Under the pieces are notes generated by a model, which ran no database searches, was not told where the DNA came from, and worked only from the letters and a program-made list of their open reading frames with translations. From a virus, in the IMG/VR virus record IMGVR_UViG_3300027538_000010, positions 1 through 29,830 of that record: 29,830 nucleotides of DNA; one strand, written 5' to 3'. The translations under genes and the position numbers were made by a program. The first letter of the stretch is position 1, and every line of letters starts with the position of its first letter. This document shows positions 8,320-15,725 of this stretch, one piece after another.

Positions 8320-8970
8320 ATGGCGTCAACAGATAAGACTGCGTATGTGTACATTTGGTTCAGTCCAGATTGGGTGCCATTTTATGTAGGCATAGGCAAG
8401 ACATCAAGCCGATGGAATCCGGCTCGGGCCAAGCACAAAGATCGAAACTCCCACTGCATGCGCTTAATTGCAAAGTACGGCGCAGAAAATGTTCGCGTCC
8501 ACAGATTCTTCAAACTGTCTTGGGAAGATGCATGTGCAATGGAGCGATCTCTTATCGCGCACTTCAAAAGAATTTCTGACGGTGGAACCCTAGCCAACTT
8601 TACCGACGGGGGAGAGGGAGTTTTAAGCCCAAGGCAAGAAGTTTTGAAGAAAAAGCGCGAGGACTTACTAAACCCGGCAAATCCAATAAGGGAATACCAC
8701 AAGATCTTGAATTCTGACCCGGAGATCAAAAAACGGCGCGTTGAAGGCATCCGTAGCGCACAAGAAAAAAGACGTGAAAAAATGTCAGACCCAGTAGCGC
8801 TGGCGCAGCGAAAAGCCAGACTCACAGAAACCTTAACATCTCCAGAGTATTTGGCTAGACGTGCGCTATGGGATACACCAGGTTCAGAGTACCGGGCCAA
8901 GCTGTCCGCAGCCAGAAAGGCATACTGGGAACGCAAGCGGTTAGAAAAATTCATGTCAACCCCCGAGTAA
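8320..8970 (+). CDS. GIY-YIG homing endonuclease, only plus-strand gene
   Basis: This is a 216-residue protein with a GIY-YIG nuclease domain in residues 9-90: VYIW in place of GIY (Tyr11), FYVGIGK for YIG (Tyr22), Arg31 in SSRW, and the metal-binding Glu75 in AMERSLIAHF. The C-terminal half is very basic, with repeated short helices (KKKREDLLNPAN, EKRREKMSD, RKARLTETLTSPEY, RKAYWERKR) that resemble NUMOD3-type DNA-binding segments. No Shine-Dalgarno sequence precedes the ATG, and a possible promoter lies immediately upstream. The gene runs against all others; its 3' end overlaps the endolysin gene by 15 nt and its start lies 14 bp from the tail gene start. This fits a free-standing selfish endonuclease inserted between two phage genes. 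The long reverse-strand frame opposite it is an antisense shadow. Confidence 0.85.
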   Translation: MASTDKTAYVYIWFSPDWVPFYVGIGKTSSRWNPARAKHKDRNSHCMRLIAKYGAENVRVHRFFKLSWEDACAMERSLIAHFKRISDGGTLANFTDGGEGVLSPRQEVLKKKREDLLNPANPIREYHKILNSDPEIKKRRVEGIRSAQEKRREKMSDPVALAQRKARLTETLTSPEYLARRALWDTPGSEYRAKLSAARKAYWERKRLEKFMSTPE

Positions 8971-9402
8971 CGCGCACTCTGCTGTACGCCGTTTAACAAG
9001 GCCGGGGAGAACGCGCCCGCCACCTCTGGTCCAGAGCATCAATTGTTCCTTGGCTCCGTCCCAGTCTTGGGCGTTGATTTTCCTCTTTAATGTGCTTGTC
9101 TGCAAGCGTCCAACGCCCAGGTTATAGCAAAAATCTACGATGGCATTACAGCGCTTTTCATCCGTCAGCAGGCCAGGGCAGTTACGTAGAACCCCGGGTA
9201 GGAAGGTGTGCTGCAGCTCATACATGAGGAGGGCGGACGCCCGGGCGTCGTCGATATGGGGATCCTGGAGGGTAACCTTGCGGCCGTCCTCGTAATAGGT
9301 GGATCCATAGCCAATCGTTGGAATCCCAGCCGGGCATAGGTAGGGGGCGGACCGAAAGCCCTCAAACTGCTTACACAGCTTAGCAGCCAAGTCCAGATTC
9401 AT
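8956..9402 (-). CDS. Endolysin, T4-type lysozyme (GH24)
   Basis: This is a 148-residue muramidase that would cleave the N-acetylmuramic acid-N-acetylglucosamine bond of peptidoglycan. Catalytic positions fit the spacing Glu-8-Asp/Cys-5-Thr: Glu14 in FEGFRS, Cys23, and Thr29 in TIGYGST. Cys therefore replaces the usual Asp, a known variant in phage lysozymes. Further family marks are FCYNLGVGRLQTSTL and the C-terminal GLVKRRTAECALL. There is no signal peptide or signal-arrest helix, so export depends on a holin. The start ATG overlaps the holin stop (ATGA). The last 15 nt overlap the convergent endonuclease gene. Confidence 0.92.
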   Translation of the reverse strand: MNLDLAAKLCKQFEGFRSAPYLCPAGIPTIGYGSTYYEDGRKVTLQDPHIDDARASALLMYELQHTFLPGVLRNCPGLLTDEKRCNAIVDFCYNLGVGRLQTSTLKRKINAQDWDGAKEQLMLWTRGGGRVLPGLVKRRTAECALLGG

Positions 9403-9902
9403 AGCCCACGCTTAGCCAAGGTGCGGTCGAGGAACCAGTAGTTGATCGTGCCAGAGACCAGCGCCACGAAGTCAGGCGACATAATCATCTTGAACACCTC
9501 AGCCACAGGCACGTTGTGAAGCCACGCATTCCAGCACAGCCAGACATGGGCCAGCGACCAGACCAGCATGACCCAGTACGTGACCACCGGACGGACCGAG
9601 GCGGACAGGGAAGCAACCCAACCACCGGCAGCTTTGACCATCTCGGCCTGCTGCTGGATCGCAGAGTTCAGGGCATCCATCACCCCAGTGTCTACGGCAA
9701 GCTCCCGTTGCGCGGCAATCTCAGCCAGCTTCTGCTGGCCCCGGACCTTCTCCAGGTCGCACTGCTTGTCGAACATGGCCAACTCGTGCTGGCGCTCGTT
9801 CTTTTTGTCCAGGAACTTGATCACCTCCGGGGCAAGCCGGAAGAACCCACCAAACAGGGAGCCGAATAAGCCGCCCCCAACCACGCTAAGAATATCGCCC
9901 AT
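9399..9902 (-). CDS. Holin, three-transmembrane GTA-type
   Basis: This is a 167-residue membrane protein. An N-terminal glycine-rich hydrophobic stretch (about residues 4-21) is followed by a charged coiled-coil-like linker (residues 30-85, DKKNERQHELAMFDKQ onward). Two hydrophobic helices follow, about 103-124 (VRPVVTYWVMLVWSLAHVWL) and 142-160 (ending TINYWFLDRTLAK). The order and the SVRPxVTY and YWFLDR landmarks match the holin family first described from gene transfer agents. It would make the inner-membrane lesions that release the endolysin encoded immediately downstream. The start ATG follows directly on the previous stop (TAAATG), with AAAGAG upstream. Confidence 0.8.
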   Translation of the reverse strand: MGDILSVVGGGLFGSLFGGFFRLAPEVIKFLDKKNERQHELAMFDKQCDLEKVRGQQKLAEIAAQRELAVDTGVMDALNSAIQQQAEMVKAAGGWVASLSASVRPVVTYWVMLVWSLAHVWLCWNAWLHNVPVAEVFKMIMSPDFVALVSGTINYWFLDRTLAKRGL

Positions 9903-10517
9903 TTAGTAACTCTTTTTGGTTAACATTGATGAAGCAATCGACATAAGGGATTGCACGTCTTCTATGCTCTCAGGTCGATCTTTGAACCCGATGGTGATCT
10001 GTCCGATGAAACGCGTTGCGTCGGGTGGTACAGAGATACGACAACCGTAGGTGACACCAACTTCAACGTACCACAGGCCGATTTCGCTTTGTGGCTTATG
10101 GTAGTCTCCACACGGCGTTTCTCCTGCCATGAGTTTGACAACGTCCGCATTGTTCGCCTGATTAGTTGTGAAGAGACCAACATCAATACCCTCCAGTCGT
10201 TTATCCCGCCCATCCTTGGTATACGCCCGGTAAAGAACACGAGTCCCAAACAACGGGTTTACCTTGAATATAGACACAGTCTGGGCACCGCCGTACTTAA
10301 TCAGCACTGCCGCAGCATCCTCCACCCTGGCCTCGTTAATGCTCGGTAGCTTCTGGCTCTCTTTGTAAGCCCCGACCAATAGGTCATGGTTAGCATAGAC
10401 AAACCAGGCACAGAAACCAAACACAAACATGATGAGCAAGGCAATTAGCTTGAACGGGCTATCCACGTAGGTCAGCACCCTGTCCAGTACTCCCAGCGTC
10501 TTGTCCTGCTCACTCAT
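9903..10517 (-). CDS. Single-pass membrane protein of the lysis cassette, unknown function
   Basis: This protein has 204 residues if started at ATG 10517, which overlaps the upstream stop as ATGA; a start nine codons earlier is possible but lacks support. A short cytoplasmic N-terminus with YVDSPFK leads to one transmembrane helix (about residues 25-43, LIALLIMFVFGFCAWFVYA). A periplasmic-type domain of about 150 residues follows, with two cysteines (TPCGDY and TYGCRIS) that could form a disulfide. Its position directly before the holin suggests an accessory role in lysis or superinfection exclusion. It is not a typical spanin: there is no lipobox and no long coiled coil. Confidence 0.8.
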   Translation of the reverse strand: MSEQDKTLGVLDRVLTYVDSPFKLIALLIMFVFGFCAWFVYANHDLLVGAYKESQKLPSINEARVEDAAAVLIKYGGAQTVSIFKVNPLFGTRVLYRAYTKDGRDKRLEGIDVGLFTTNQANNADVVKLMAGETPCGDYHKPQSEIGLWYVEVGVTYGCRISVPPDATRFIGQITIGFKDRPESIEDVQSLMSIASSMLTKKSY

Positions 10518-11062
10518 CTCCACAATCCTTTTGAAATCCCCCACTGGACCAGCCAGTACATCGCTAGACTAAACGCCGCAATGATCGCCACTGAGAGCTG
10601 GATGTCCTGGATCATCTCCTTGCGGTCCTGGGCCTTGGCGGCATCAATGATCTTTTGCTTGACCGCCTCAGCCTCTTCCTTGGCAATCTGCCGCTTCATG
10701 CTCTCTCTGAGCTTGACCATGTCATCCCAGATCTTCCCCTGGCCAGACCACACCAACATCTCGTACAGCTCGTACTCCTGCCTCTCTAGCTCCCGTCGCT
10801 TCAGGACAATCTCCATCGCTTCTGACGTTAGCTCTGCATCCGTTTTCTTGGGCTTGACCCCGTTGGCCTTGTCCCACAGCGCCTCGCGCTTCTCTCGCTC
10901 CTTGACCGCCTCGGCCTTCTCAATGATGGCCTTCTGGTCAAAATACCCGACGATACTCTTGGTTAACTCATTGGCGTCCTTGCCGAGCTTGATAACCTCC
11001 TTGATGGTGGCTACCGCCGCTTTGGCCCCGGCAAATGCAACGCCAATGGTTATCGGGTCAAT
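10514..11062 (-). CDS. Coiled-coil protein with C-terminal membrane helix, apparent ATT start
   Basis: The frame is open from the stop of the upstream gene region down to TGA at 10514. An ATG occurs only at 10816 (100 residues), and no ATG, GTG or TTG lies in frame before it. The 82 codons upstream of that ATG still read as good protein (DPITIGVAFAGAKAAV, then a charged helix with EKAEAVKEREKREALWDK). GAGGT sits 5 nt before an ATT at 11062, giving 182 residues beginning (M)DPITIG. The protein is mostly charged helix, with one hydrophobic helix near the C-terminus (SVAIIAAFSLAMYWLVQWG). Together with the next two genes it forms a membrane/lysis set. The extended start is an inference; the 10514-10816 core is secure. 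Confidence 0.65.
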   Translation of the reverse strand: MDPITIGVAFAGAKAAVATIKEVIKLGKDANELTKSIVGYFDQKAIIEKAEAVKEREKREALWDKANGVKPKKTDAELTSEAMEIVLKRRELERQEYELYEMLVWSGQGKIWDDMVKLRESMKRQIAKEEAEAVKQKIIDAAKAQDRKEMIQDIQLSVAIIAAFSLAMYWLVQWGISKGLWR

Positions 11063-11069
11063 TTCAACC

Positions 11070-11240
11070 TCACTGAACCGGGGCTTCTTCCGGCTTGGTC
11101 TCAGGCATCGGCACCTGGGGGATTGCCTGCTCCTGAATGGCTTGAACCAGCTGGAACACCTCGCCGTACGGGCGCGTACCCAAATACTGCAGAGTGGCGT
11201 TCACCAGGCTCAGGCTCAACTCAATCTTCTTATCTTCCAT
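11070..11240 (-). CDS. Small protein of unknown function upstream of lysis genes
   Basis: This protein has 56 residues when started at ATG 11240, which has GGAG seven bases upstream; an ATG six codons earlier lacks a ribosome site. The sequence is MEDKKIELSLSLVNATLQYL, then a helical middle with VFQLVQAIQEQAIPQV and a Pro/Glu-rich tail. The overall look is one amphipathic helix-turn-helix unit followed by a disordered tail. Small proteins with this N-terminal pattern are common next to phage fibre and lysis genes, but I know of no assigned function. Its stop lies 7 nt before the apparent ATT start of the next gene. Confidence 0.65.
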   Translation of the reverse strand: MEDKKIELSLSLVNATLQYLGTRPYGEVFQLVQAIQEQAIPQVPMPETKPEEAPVQ

Positions 11241-11294
11241 GGATATCTCCAAATGCAACCGCTGAGATGGGGCAGCGGCGAAACCCCTTATTTA

Positions 11295-11645
11295 TTATGC
11301 CGCCCAAGGCAGCGGGGGAGTCACCACCGGCGGGTTGATCTGGTTTGCAATTTGTTGAGCCACAGCGGCTTCCGTTGCAGTCTTGTCCACGCCGTTGGCC
11401 CAGATCCAGCCCAGCACCTGTTGCTCGGTCAGATTAGCGTAGGGGGTGAACGAGCCGCCTGTTGGGGCGGGGATGGAGCATGTGGAGTACACCGAGCCGG
11501 TGTAAGTGTTGCCGCCGCTTACTTGCTGGCCAGAGCAGGTCCAATGCACCACGAATACAACGTCAGTTTCGCCGTCAGCCTGCGGGTAGCAGTCCATAGC
11601 GGTCACGTCCCAGGTCATGGTGATGGAGGTTAGGGTGTCGGTCAT
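11295..11645 (-). CDS. Conserved small protein after the S74 fibre, unknown function
   Basis: This is a 116-residue protein with a strong ribosome site (AAAGGAA) before ATG 11645. The N-terminal half is beta-rich (LTSITMTWDVTAMDCYPQ, then DVVFVVHWTCSG) and contains three cysteines. A helix with LTEQQVLGWIWANGVDKTA and AVAQQIANQINPP and a Pro-rich tail follow. The NLTEQQVLGWIW element recurs in my memory in small proteins beside phage tail fibres, so a fibre-associated or chaperone-like role is possible, but this is inference. There is no signal peptide or membrane helix. Confidence 0.75.
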   Translation of the reverse strand: MTDTLTSITMTWDVTAMDCYPQADGETDVVFVVHWTCSGQQVSGGNTYTGSVYSTCSIPAPTGGSFTPYANLTEQQVLGWIWANGVDKTATEAAVAQQIANQINPPVVTPPLPWAA

Positions 11646-11663
11646 GGTGATTCCTTTCAGGGG

Positions 11664-13955
11664 TTATTTAGTTTCAAGTTGCGCCACACGAGCGCGGAGA
11701 GATTGCAGTTCAGCAATAATGTTGGCAATGAATTCAGCGGAGCCGTACTCCATCTGCTGCATCTTTTCACCATCCTTTTCGCCCACCACACTGCCTGGGC
11801 TGACTTCTTGTACTTCATGTGCAATAAAACCAACGCCCTGAGCACCCGTTTCCTTCCAAACCCAGGTTTTAGGCTTGAGTGCGTCAATGAATGCACCACT
11901 GCCGGTAAGAGGTTGCGGGTTGTCCTTGAGTCGGTAATCAGATGAGGTATTAAAGGCGGTATTGGCCCCGTCCGTTGTAATCGATCCTCGCGCACCACCA
12001 GTGCCATCTCTAAAATAAACCTGATATCTTGTTCCACTCGTTGCGGAATTCCAAAGATCAAGAGCCTCAAAACCTGCGCTGTTTGTCTTAAATAACGGGC
12101 CAAACGTCCCAGATGCATCTACGGTTAATTTAGGCGACCAACCAATTCCTGCACCAGCAGTTGTAGTCGCAATCATGAAGTTACCGCTGGAGTCGATACG
12201 GGCACGTTCTGTGTTGCCATTAGTAGCAAACAACAAACTAGAAGAAGAGCGAATGGCAAATTCTCCCGTGCCGCCACCAGAAACCAAGCTGCTTGCTTTT
12301 CCGATCAAGCCTTCATATGAGCCATCTCCAAGGGTCTGGTAAGAGCCATATACACGCAGTCGAGAACCGTCAGAGGATGTTGTGCCAATAAGCAAGTTAC
12401 CGCTGGAGTCGATACGGGCGCGTTCTGTGACGTTTGTCCTAAAAACTAACGCATGGTTAGTGTACGTACCGATAACTGAAGTTCCTGCGCCTTCAGAGGA
12501 ATACAGCTGCAATCCAATGTTTGCCGAAGCAATCCTTGTTTCTGCTGAACTTGCGTTGTAAACGTGCAAATTAACCGTGGGAGAAGTTATACCCAACCCC
12601 AAGTTGCCACTCGCATCCAGCGTCATTGCTTGGGTGAACGTTATGGCGTTACCTGCTGTGCCAGAGGCTGCTGTGAACCAGCCAAACCCACCCGTTGTCA
12701 GTGCGGAAAAACGGCAAGCCTCATCAGTTGTGCTGTACTTGAAAGTATTTGCCGCGTCTTCGTAGAAATTGAACCCAAAGTTTGCGGCTCCGCTTGCTTG
12801 CTGAGATACCGAAACAAAAGTGCTGACTTGAAAGGCTTTGCTTGTTGAGTTCCAAGCACTCGGCGTAACCCCCAATCCGAGGTTACCGGAGGAGTCGATA
12901 ATGGCCCGTACAGTTCCGCCAACAGGATTGCCGCCTTGTGTCGTGCTTTGAACAAAACACAAATCACCATAGTTGTTATACGAAGAAGCAACCAGCCAGT
13001 TTCTTGTTGATGCGTTTGAATCATCGCTCCAAAGGCCCAAACCAGAATAAGCAGAAGTACTCTTAATCCGAGCAACAGAAGCAGATACATCCAGCTTATA
13101 AGCAGGAGAACTCGTCCCAATACCCAGCCCTGTGCTGGTTAGGCGCATGCCTTCGGAGCCTGAAATACCAAAAGCGATTGGTCGGTTGTTGTCTTGATAA
13201 ATCAGACCAATCAGGCTGGTGCTGTCGTATCCAAAATAAAACTCACGGCTACCAGATTGATAAGTTTCAAACTGTTTGTAACGCCCAGACCCATCGATCT
13301 TTATCGCAGTTGCTACTGCACTGCTCGACAAACCAAGGTTAGTCCCATTAAACGTCAGCGCAGAACCAGTGGTGACTACCTTGGAGCCGTTGAGGTACGC
13401 TACTCCGTTGGCTGTGCCCGCTGAAAGCGTAGTGGCATTTGTGACCGTCAGAGCATTGGCAGTGAGCGTCGTACCGTTAAATGTCAAGTTAGCAGAGCCT
13501 GCTAGCGCACCACTGTTGTTGTATTGAACCTGTGTGTTAGACCCGCCAGCAGATGCGCCAACCTGAACAAAATCAGATCCGTTCCATGCAACTTGTGCAG
13601 ACTGACCAGAACCTATCGTCACACCCGTCGTAGGACCAACCCCCACAATCTTGACCGCATACCCACCAGTCGTTGAGTTAATGACCGTGTAGATCTTGGA
13701 CTGGGCCGGGGCCGTGATGGTCCTTATCGCCGTGCGTGCGCCTGAGCACAGCAGGATAGCCTGACGAGCCTGGTTTGCCGCAAGGGTCGTGGTAGTCAGC
13801 GTAACGTCAGCGTCCGTGCTGAGCGTGGTCGTACCGGCAACCGCACTATCCAGGAGAGAGGTAATACTGTTGTTTACAGTGTCGCCCCAGGTGCCGGAAA
13901 GTTCACCAGTGACCGGAAGGGCTAGGCCCAAGAGAGATGTTGCTGCTGTCGTCAT
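11664..13955 (-). CDS. Tail fibre with C-terminal S74 intramolecular chaperone
   Basis: This is a 763-residue protein with TAGGAG five bases before ATG 13955. The N-terminus (TSLLGLALPVTGELSGTWGD) and the TITAPAQSKIYTVINSTTGG segment at about residue 80 are typical of fibre attachment regions. The middle carries several copies of a DSSGNLxIGTTS-like motif, expected of a trimeric beta-fibre. Residues about 671-763 form a peptidase-S74 (endosialidase-type) chaperone: SSDYRLKDNPQPL with the Ser-Asp pair, then GVGFIAHEVQEVSP, MEYGSAEF and a C-terminal helix. In this family the chaperone folds the trimer and then cleaves itself off at the Ser. The protein is therefore a likely receptor-binding fibre. 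Confidence 0.9.
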   Translation of the reverse strand: MTTAATSLLGLALPVTGELSGTWGDTVNNSITSLLDSAVAGTTTLSTDADVTLTTTTLAANQARQAILLCSGARTAIRTITAPAQSKIYTVINSTTGGYAVKIVGVGPTTGVTIGSGQSAQVAWNGSDFVQVGASAGGSNTQVQYNNSGALAGSANLTFNGTTLTANALTVTNATTLSAGTANGVAYLNGSKVVTTGSALTFNGTNLGLSSSAVATAIKIDGSGRYKQFETYQSGSREFYFGYDSTSLIGLIYQDNNRPIAFGISGSEGMRLTSTGLGIGTSSPAYKLDVSASVARIKSTSAYSGLGLWSDDSNASTRNWLVASSYNNYGDLCFVQSTTQGGNPVGGTVRAIIDSSGNLGLGVTPSAWNSTSKAFQVSTFVSVSQQASGAANFGFNFYEDAANTFKYSTTDEACRFSALTTGGFGWFTAASGTAGNAITFTQAMTLDASGNLGLGITSPTVNLHVYNASSAETRIASANIGLQLYSSEGAGTSVIGTYTNHALVFRTNVTERARIDSSGNLLIGTTSSDGSRLRVYGSYQTLGDGSYEGLIGKASSLVSGGGTGEFAIRSSSSLLFATNGNTERARIDSSGNFMIATTTAGAGIGWSPKLTVDASGTFGPLFKTNSAGFEALDLWNSATSGTRYQVYFRDGTGGARGSITTDGANTAFNTSSDYRLKDNPQPLTGSGAFIDALKPKTWVWKETGAQGVGFIAHEVQEVSPGSVVGEKDGEKMQQMEYGSAEFIANIIAELQSLRARVAQLETK

Positions 13956-13963
13956 AAAGACTC

Positions 13964-15115
13964 CTACGAGTTCGTGTTGATATTTTGCCAGTTAGGAGCC
14001 TGCGTGTCATCCACATTAGCCCACCCCGGCGTTTGAGTTGTCCCCACAGCCGTCCACCCAGGCGACTGCGTATCCGTAACCTGGGTCCAGCCAGGCGTCT
14101 GTTCATTGTTGATATTCCCCCAGTTGGCCGTCTGGGTGTCGTCGATCGGGTTCCAAAGATACTCGGCGTAGATAAAGTCTGCCGCCGTCGCTGCCTCGGA
14201 TATAGCAGCCATGTAGTTCATAGCCGCCACAAACTGAGCTGCCGCCGTAGCCGTCTCCAGCACCTCGGCCATCATGGTCAAGAACCCAACATCAGAATCC
14301 GTGCCCGTGGCTGTCTCGCTCACCAAGCTCTGGAAATTCACACTGGCAGATACCTCATCCGTGGCCGTGGCGGTCTCAAGAATATCGCCAAAAAACTCAA
14401 ACTGAGAAGCCGTCTGGTCAGCCGCCGTGGCCGTTTCAGACACCTCGCCGGGGTATGTTGGCGTGGCAGATATGGTATCCGCGCCCGTGGCATTGTCACT
14501 TGTTACACCCTGGAAATCTGGATTTGACGCATCAGTATCCGATCCAGACGCAGTTTCACTTACCGACGTCCCAAAATTGGCATTTGCCGAGATCTCGTCA
14601 GACCCAGAAGCCGTCTCCGCCACAGAGGCAAACACCGAGACATTAGAGTCAATCGAGTCCGCCCCAGTAGCTGTCTCGCTAATAGCCGAATCAAACGCCG
14701 CCTGGGCCTCTACGCTGTCCGCACCCGTGGCAGTCTCAGAGATAACCGTGGAGTAGGTAGGCGTGGCCTCTATTGAGTCTGACCCGCTGGCGGTCTCTGC
14801 TACCGCCACCCCAAAGTCTTGGCTTGCCTCAATGCTGTCAGACCCGCTTGCCGTTTCATCTACAGCGACCTGGAAGTCTACGTTACCATTTATGGAGTCA
14901 GACCCACTCGCCGTCTCAGCAATGCTAGATTCAAACGTAGCCAGGGCCGATACAGTATCAGCCCCCGTGGCGGTCTCAGAGATGGAAGAAGAGTGCGTCT
15001 GGTTGGCAGATATGCTGTCAGCGCCCGTGGCAGTCTCAGCCAGGTCACGGTCATAAACCGAATCACCCCAGCCAGCTTGACCCCATGTACCGGACCCCCA
15101 GCCGCCTTCTGCCAT
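13964..15115 (-). CDS. Repeat protein: fifteen 20-residue and five 11-residue units, likely appendage
   Basis: This is a 383-residue protein built almost entirely of repeats. Residues 1-26 are Trp/Gly-rich (GGWGSGTWGQAGWGDS). Residues 27-326 are fifteen units of exactly 20 residues of the form ETATGADSxxAxxxFxxxIS. Residues 327-380 are five 11-residue units with Trp every 11 positions (TPGWTQVTDTQ type). Nothing remains outside the repeats but the last three residues. It lies immediately upstream of the S74 fibre, so it may be a fibre shaft, spacer or adhesin part. The composition (Ser, Thr, Ala, Asp; almost no Lys or Arg) suits a surface-exposed beta structure. No enzymatic motif is present. 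Confidence 0.8.
   Translation of the reverse strand: MAEGGWGSGTWGQAGWGDSVYDRDLAETATGADSISANQTHSSSISETATGADTVSALATFESSIAETASGSDSINGNVDFQVAVDETASGSDSIEASQDFGVAVAETASGSDSIEATPTYSTVISETATGADSVEAQAAFDSAISETATGADSIDSNVSVFASVAETASGSDEISANANFGTSVSETASGSDTDASNPDFQGVTSDNATGADTISATPTYPGEVSETATAADQTASQFEFFGDILETATATDEVSASVNFQSLVSETATGTDSDVGFLTMMAEVLETATAAAQFVAAMNYMAAISEAATAADFIYAEYLWNPIDDTQTANWGNINNEQTPGWTQVTDTQSPGWTAVGTTQTPGWANVDDTQAPNWQNINTNS
13967..14137 (-). repeat. Five 11-residue Trp repeats at the C-terminus
   Basis: Tryptophans occur at exactly 11-residue spacing in five units: TQTANW, EQTPGW, TQSPGW, TQTPGW, TQAPNW. Each is followed by a polar linker such as TQVTD or ANVDD. The 33-bp period differs from the 60-bp repeats that precede it. 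Confidence 0.88.
14138..15037 (-). repeat. Fifteen 60-bp coding repeats (20 residues each)
   Basis: Units start at ETATGADS or ETASGSDS and are exactly 60 bp with no indels across 900 bp. Positions 1-7 are nearly invariant; the later part varies, usually with an aromatic residue at position 15 and IS, VS or VA at positions 19-20. Units near the 5' end of the gene (high coordinates) are most alike; the last three (ETATAAAQ, EAATAADF) have decayed. Confidence 0.92.
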
Positions 15116-15145
15116 TATTCATCTCGTGAGTACGTCGTCATTAAA

Positions 15146-15715
15146 TTAAGCGCTAAGAGAGAATGTATAGCTGACTGTCAAAACATCACCCGATACCACA
15201 GAGCGGTCACCAGGAGACTGGAAGTCAGCAGCCGAGAACAGCGTGCCACTCGTACCAGAAGCTGCCGAAGCCAGGAAAGCCCCGCCCACCGTTGCCGTAG
15301 CGTTGATACTAAAGCTAGCCTTAGAAGCCGAGTTGGTCACCACAGACGGGTTAGCGTTAGTAGCCGCAGCAAACGTAGCCGCAGGGCGGTTGCCAGAGTA
15401 AGGGGTGATCTCAGTCCAGCCACCGTGGAGAGCCAGGGTGTCAGTAGCCGCAGGGGTGTTAGATGCGCCAGCACCGTACAGACCAATATACCAGGCCGTG
15501 ATCTGGGTGGTCGAGGTTAGAGCCACACCAGCCATGTACTGTAGGCCGACGTTTACGACCAGGTTGTGGGTCTCGTCACGCCATTTCAGGTTGCCGTCTT
15601 TGTCAAAGCACTCAATAAAGTACTGGCCCGTAGCCTTGGCGGTCTCGCCCGCGCCGGTGTTGGCGATCATGCCGCCTTCAAATTTGTCTGTGGCTTTCAA
15701 GAATTCGGTGGTCAT
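15146..15715 (-). CDS. Virion structural protein, probable tail/fibre-region component
   Basis: This is a 189-residue protein with AAGGAG before ATG 15715. The N-terminal half contains YFIECFDKDGNLKWRDETHN followed by LVVNVGLQYMAG, a signature I associate with small structural proteins encoded among phage tail genes. The C-terminal half is Ala/Ser/Thr-rich beta (FSINATATVGGAFLASA, then VLTVSYTFSLSA at the end). No enzymatic motif is visible. It sits between the connector-region genes and the repeat protein, so a role as adaptor or decoration for appendages is likely. Confidence 0.75.
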   Translation of the reverse strand: MTTEFLKATDKFEGGMIANTGAGETAKATGQYFIECFDKDGNLKWRDETHNLVVNVGLQYMAGVALTSTTQITAWYIGLYGAGASNTPAATDTLALHGGWTEITPYSGNRPAATFAAATNANPSVVTNSASKASFSINATATVGGAFLASAASGTSGTLFSAADFQSPGDRSVVSGDVLTVSYTFSLSA

Positions 15716-15725
15716 GGACCGCTCC

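Noticed and set aside
8382-9023. 213-codon minus-strand frame opposite the plus-strand endonuclease
   Set aside because: The plus-strand reading has full GIY-YIG motifs; the minus frame is its shadow and would overlap the endolysin gene.
11258-11294. Hairpin in the spacer before the 56-residue gene as a terminator
   Set aside because: A 6-bp CCGCTG/CAGCGG stem is possible, but no T-run follows on either strand, so it was not called.
14138-15037. CRISPR-like array of regular repeats
   Set aside because: The 60-bp units are contiguous, coding and in frame, with no repeat/spacer alternation.
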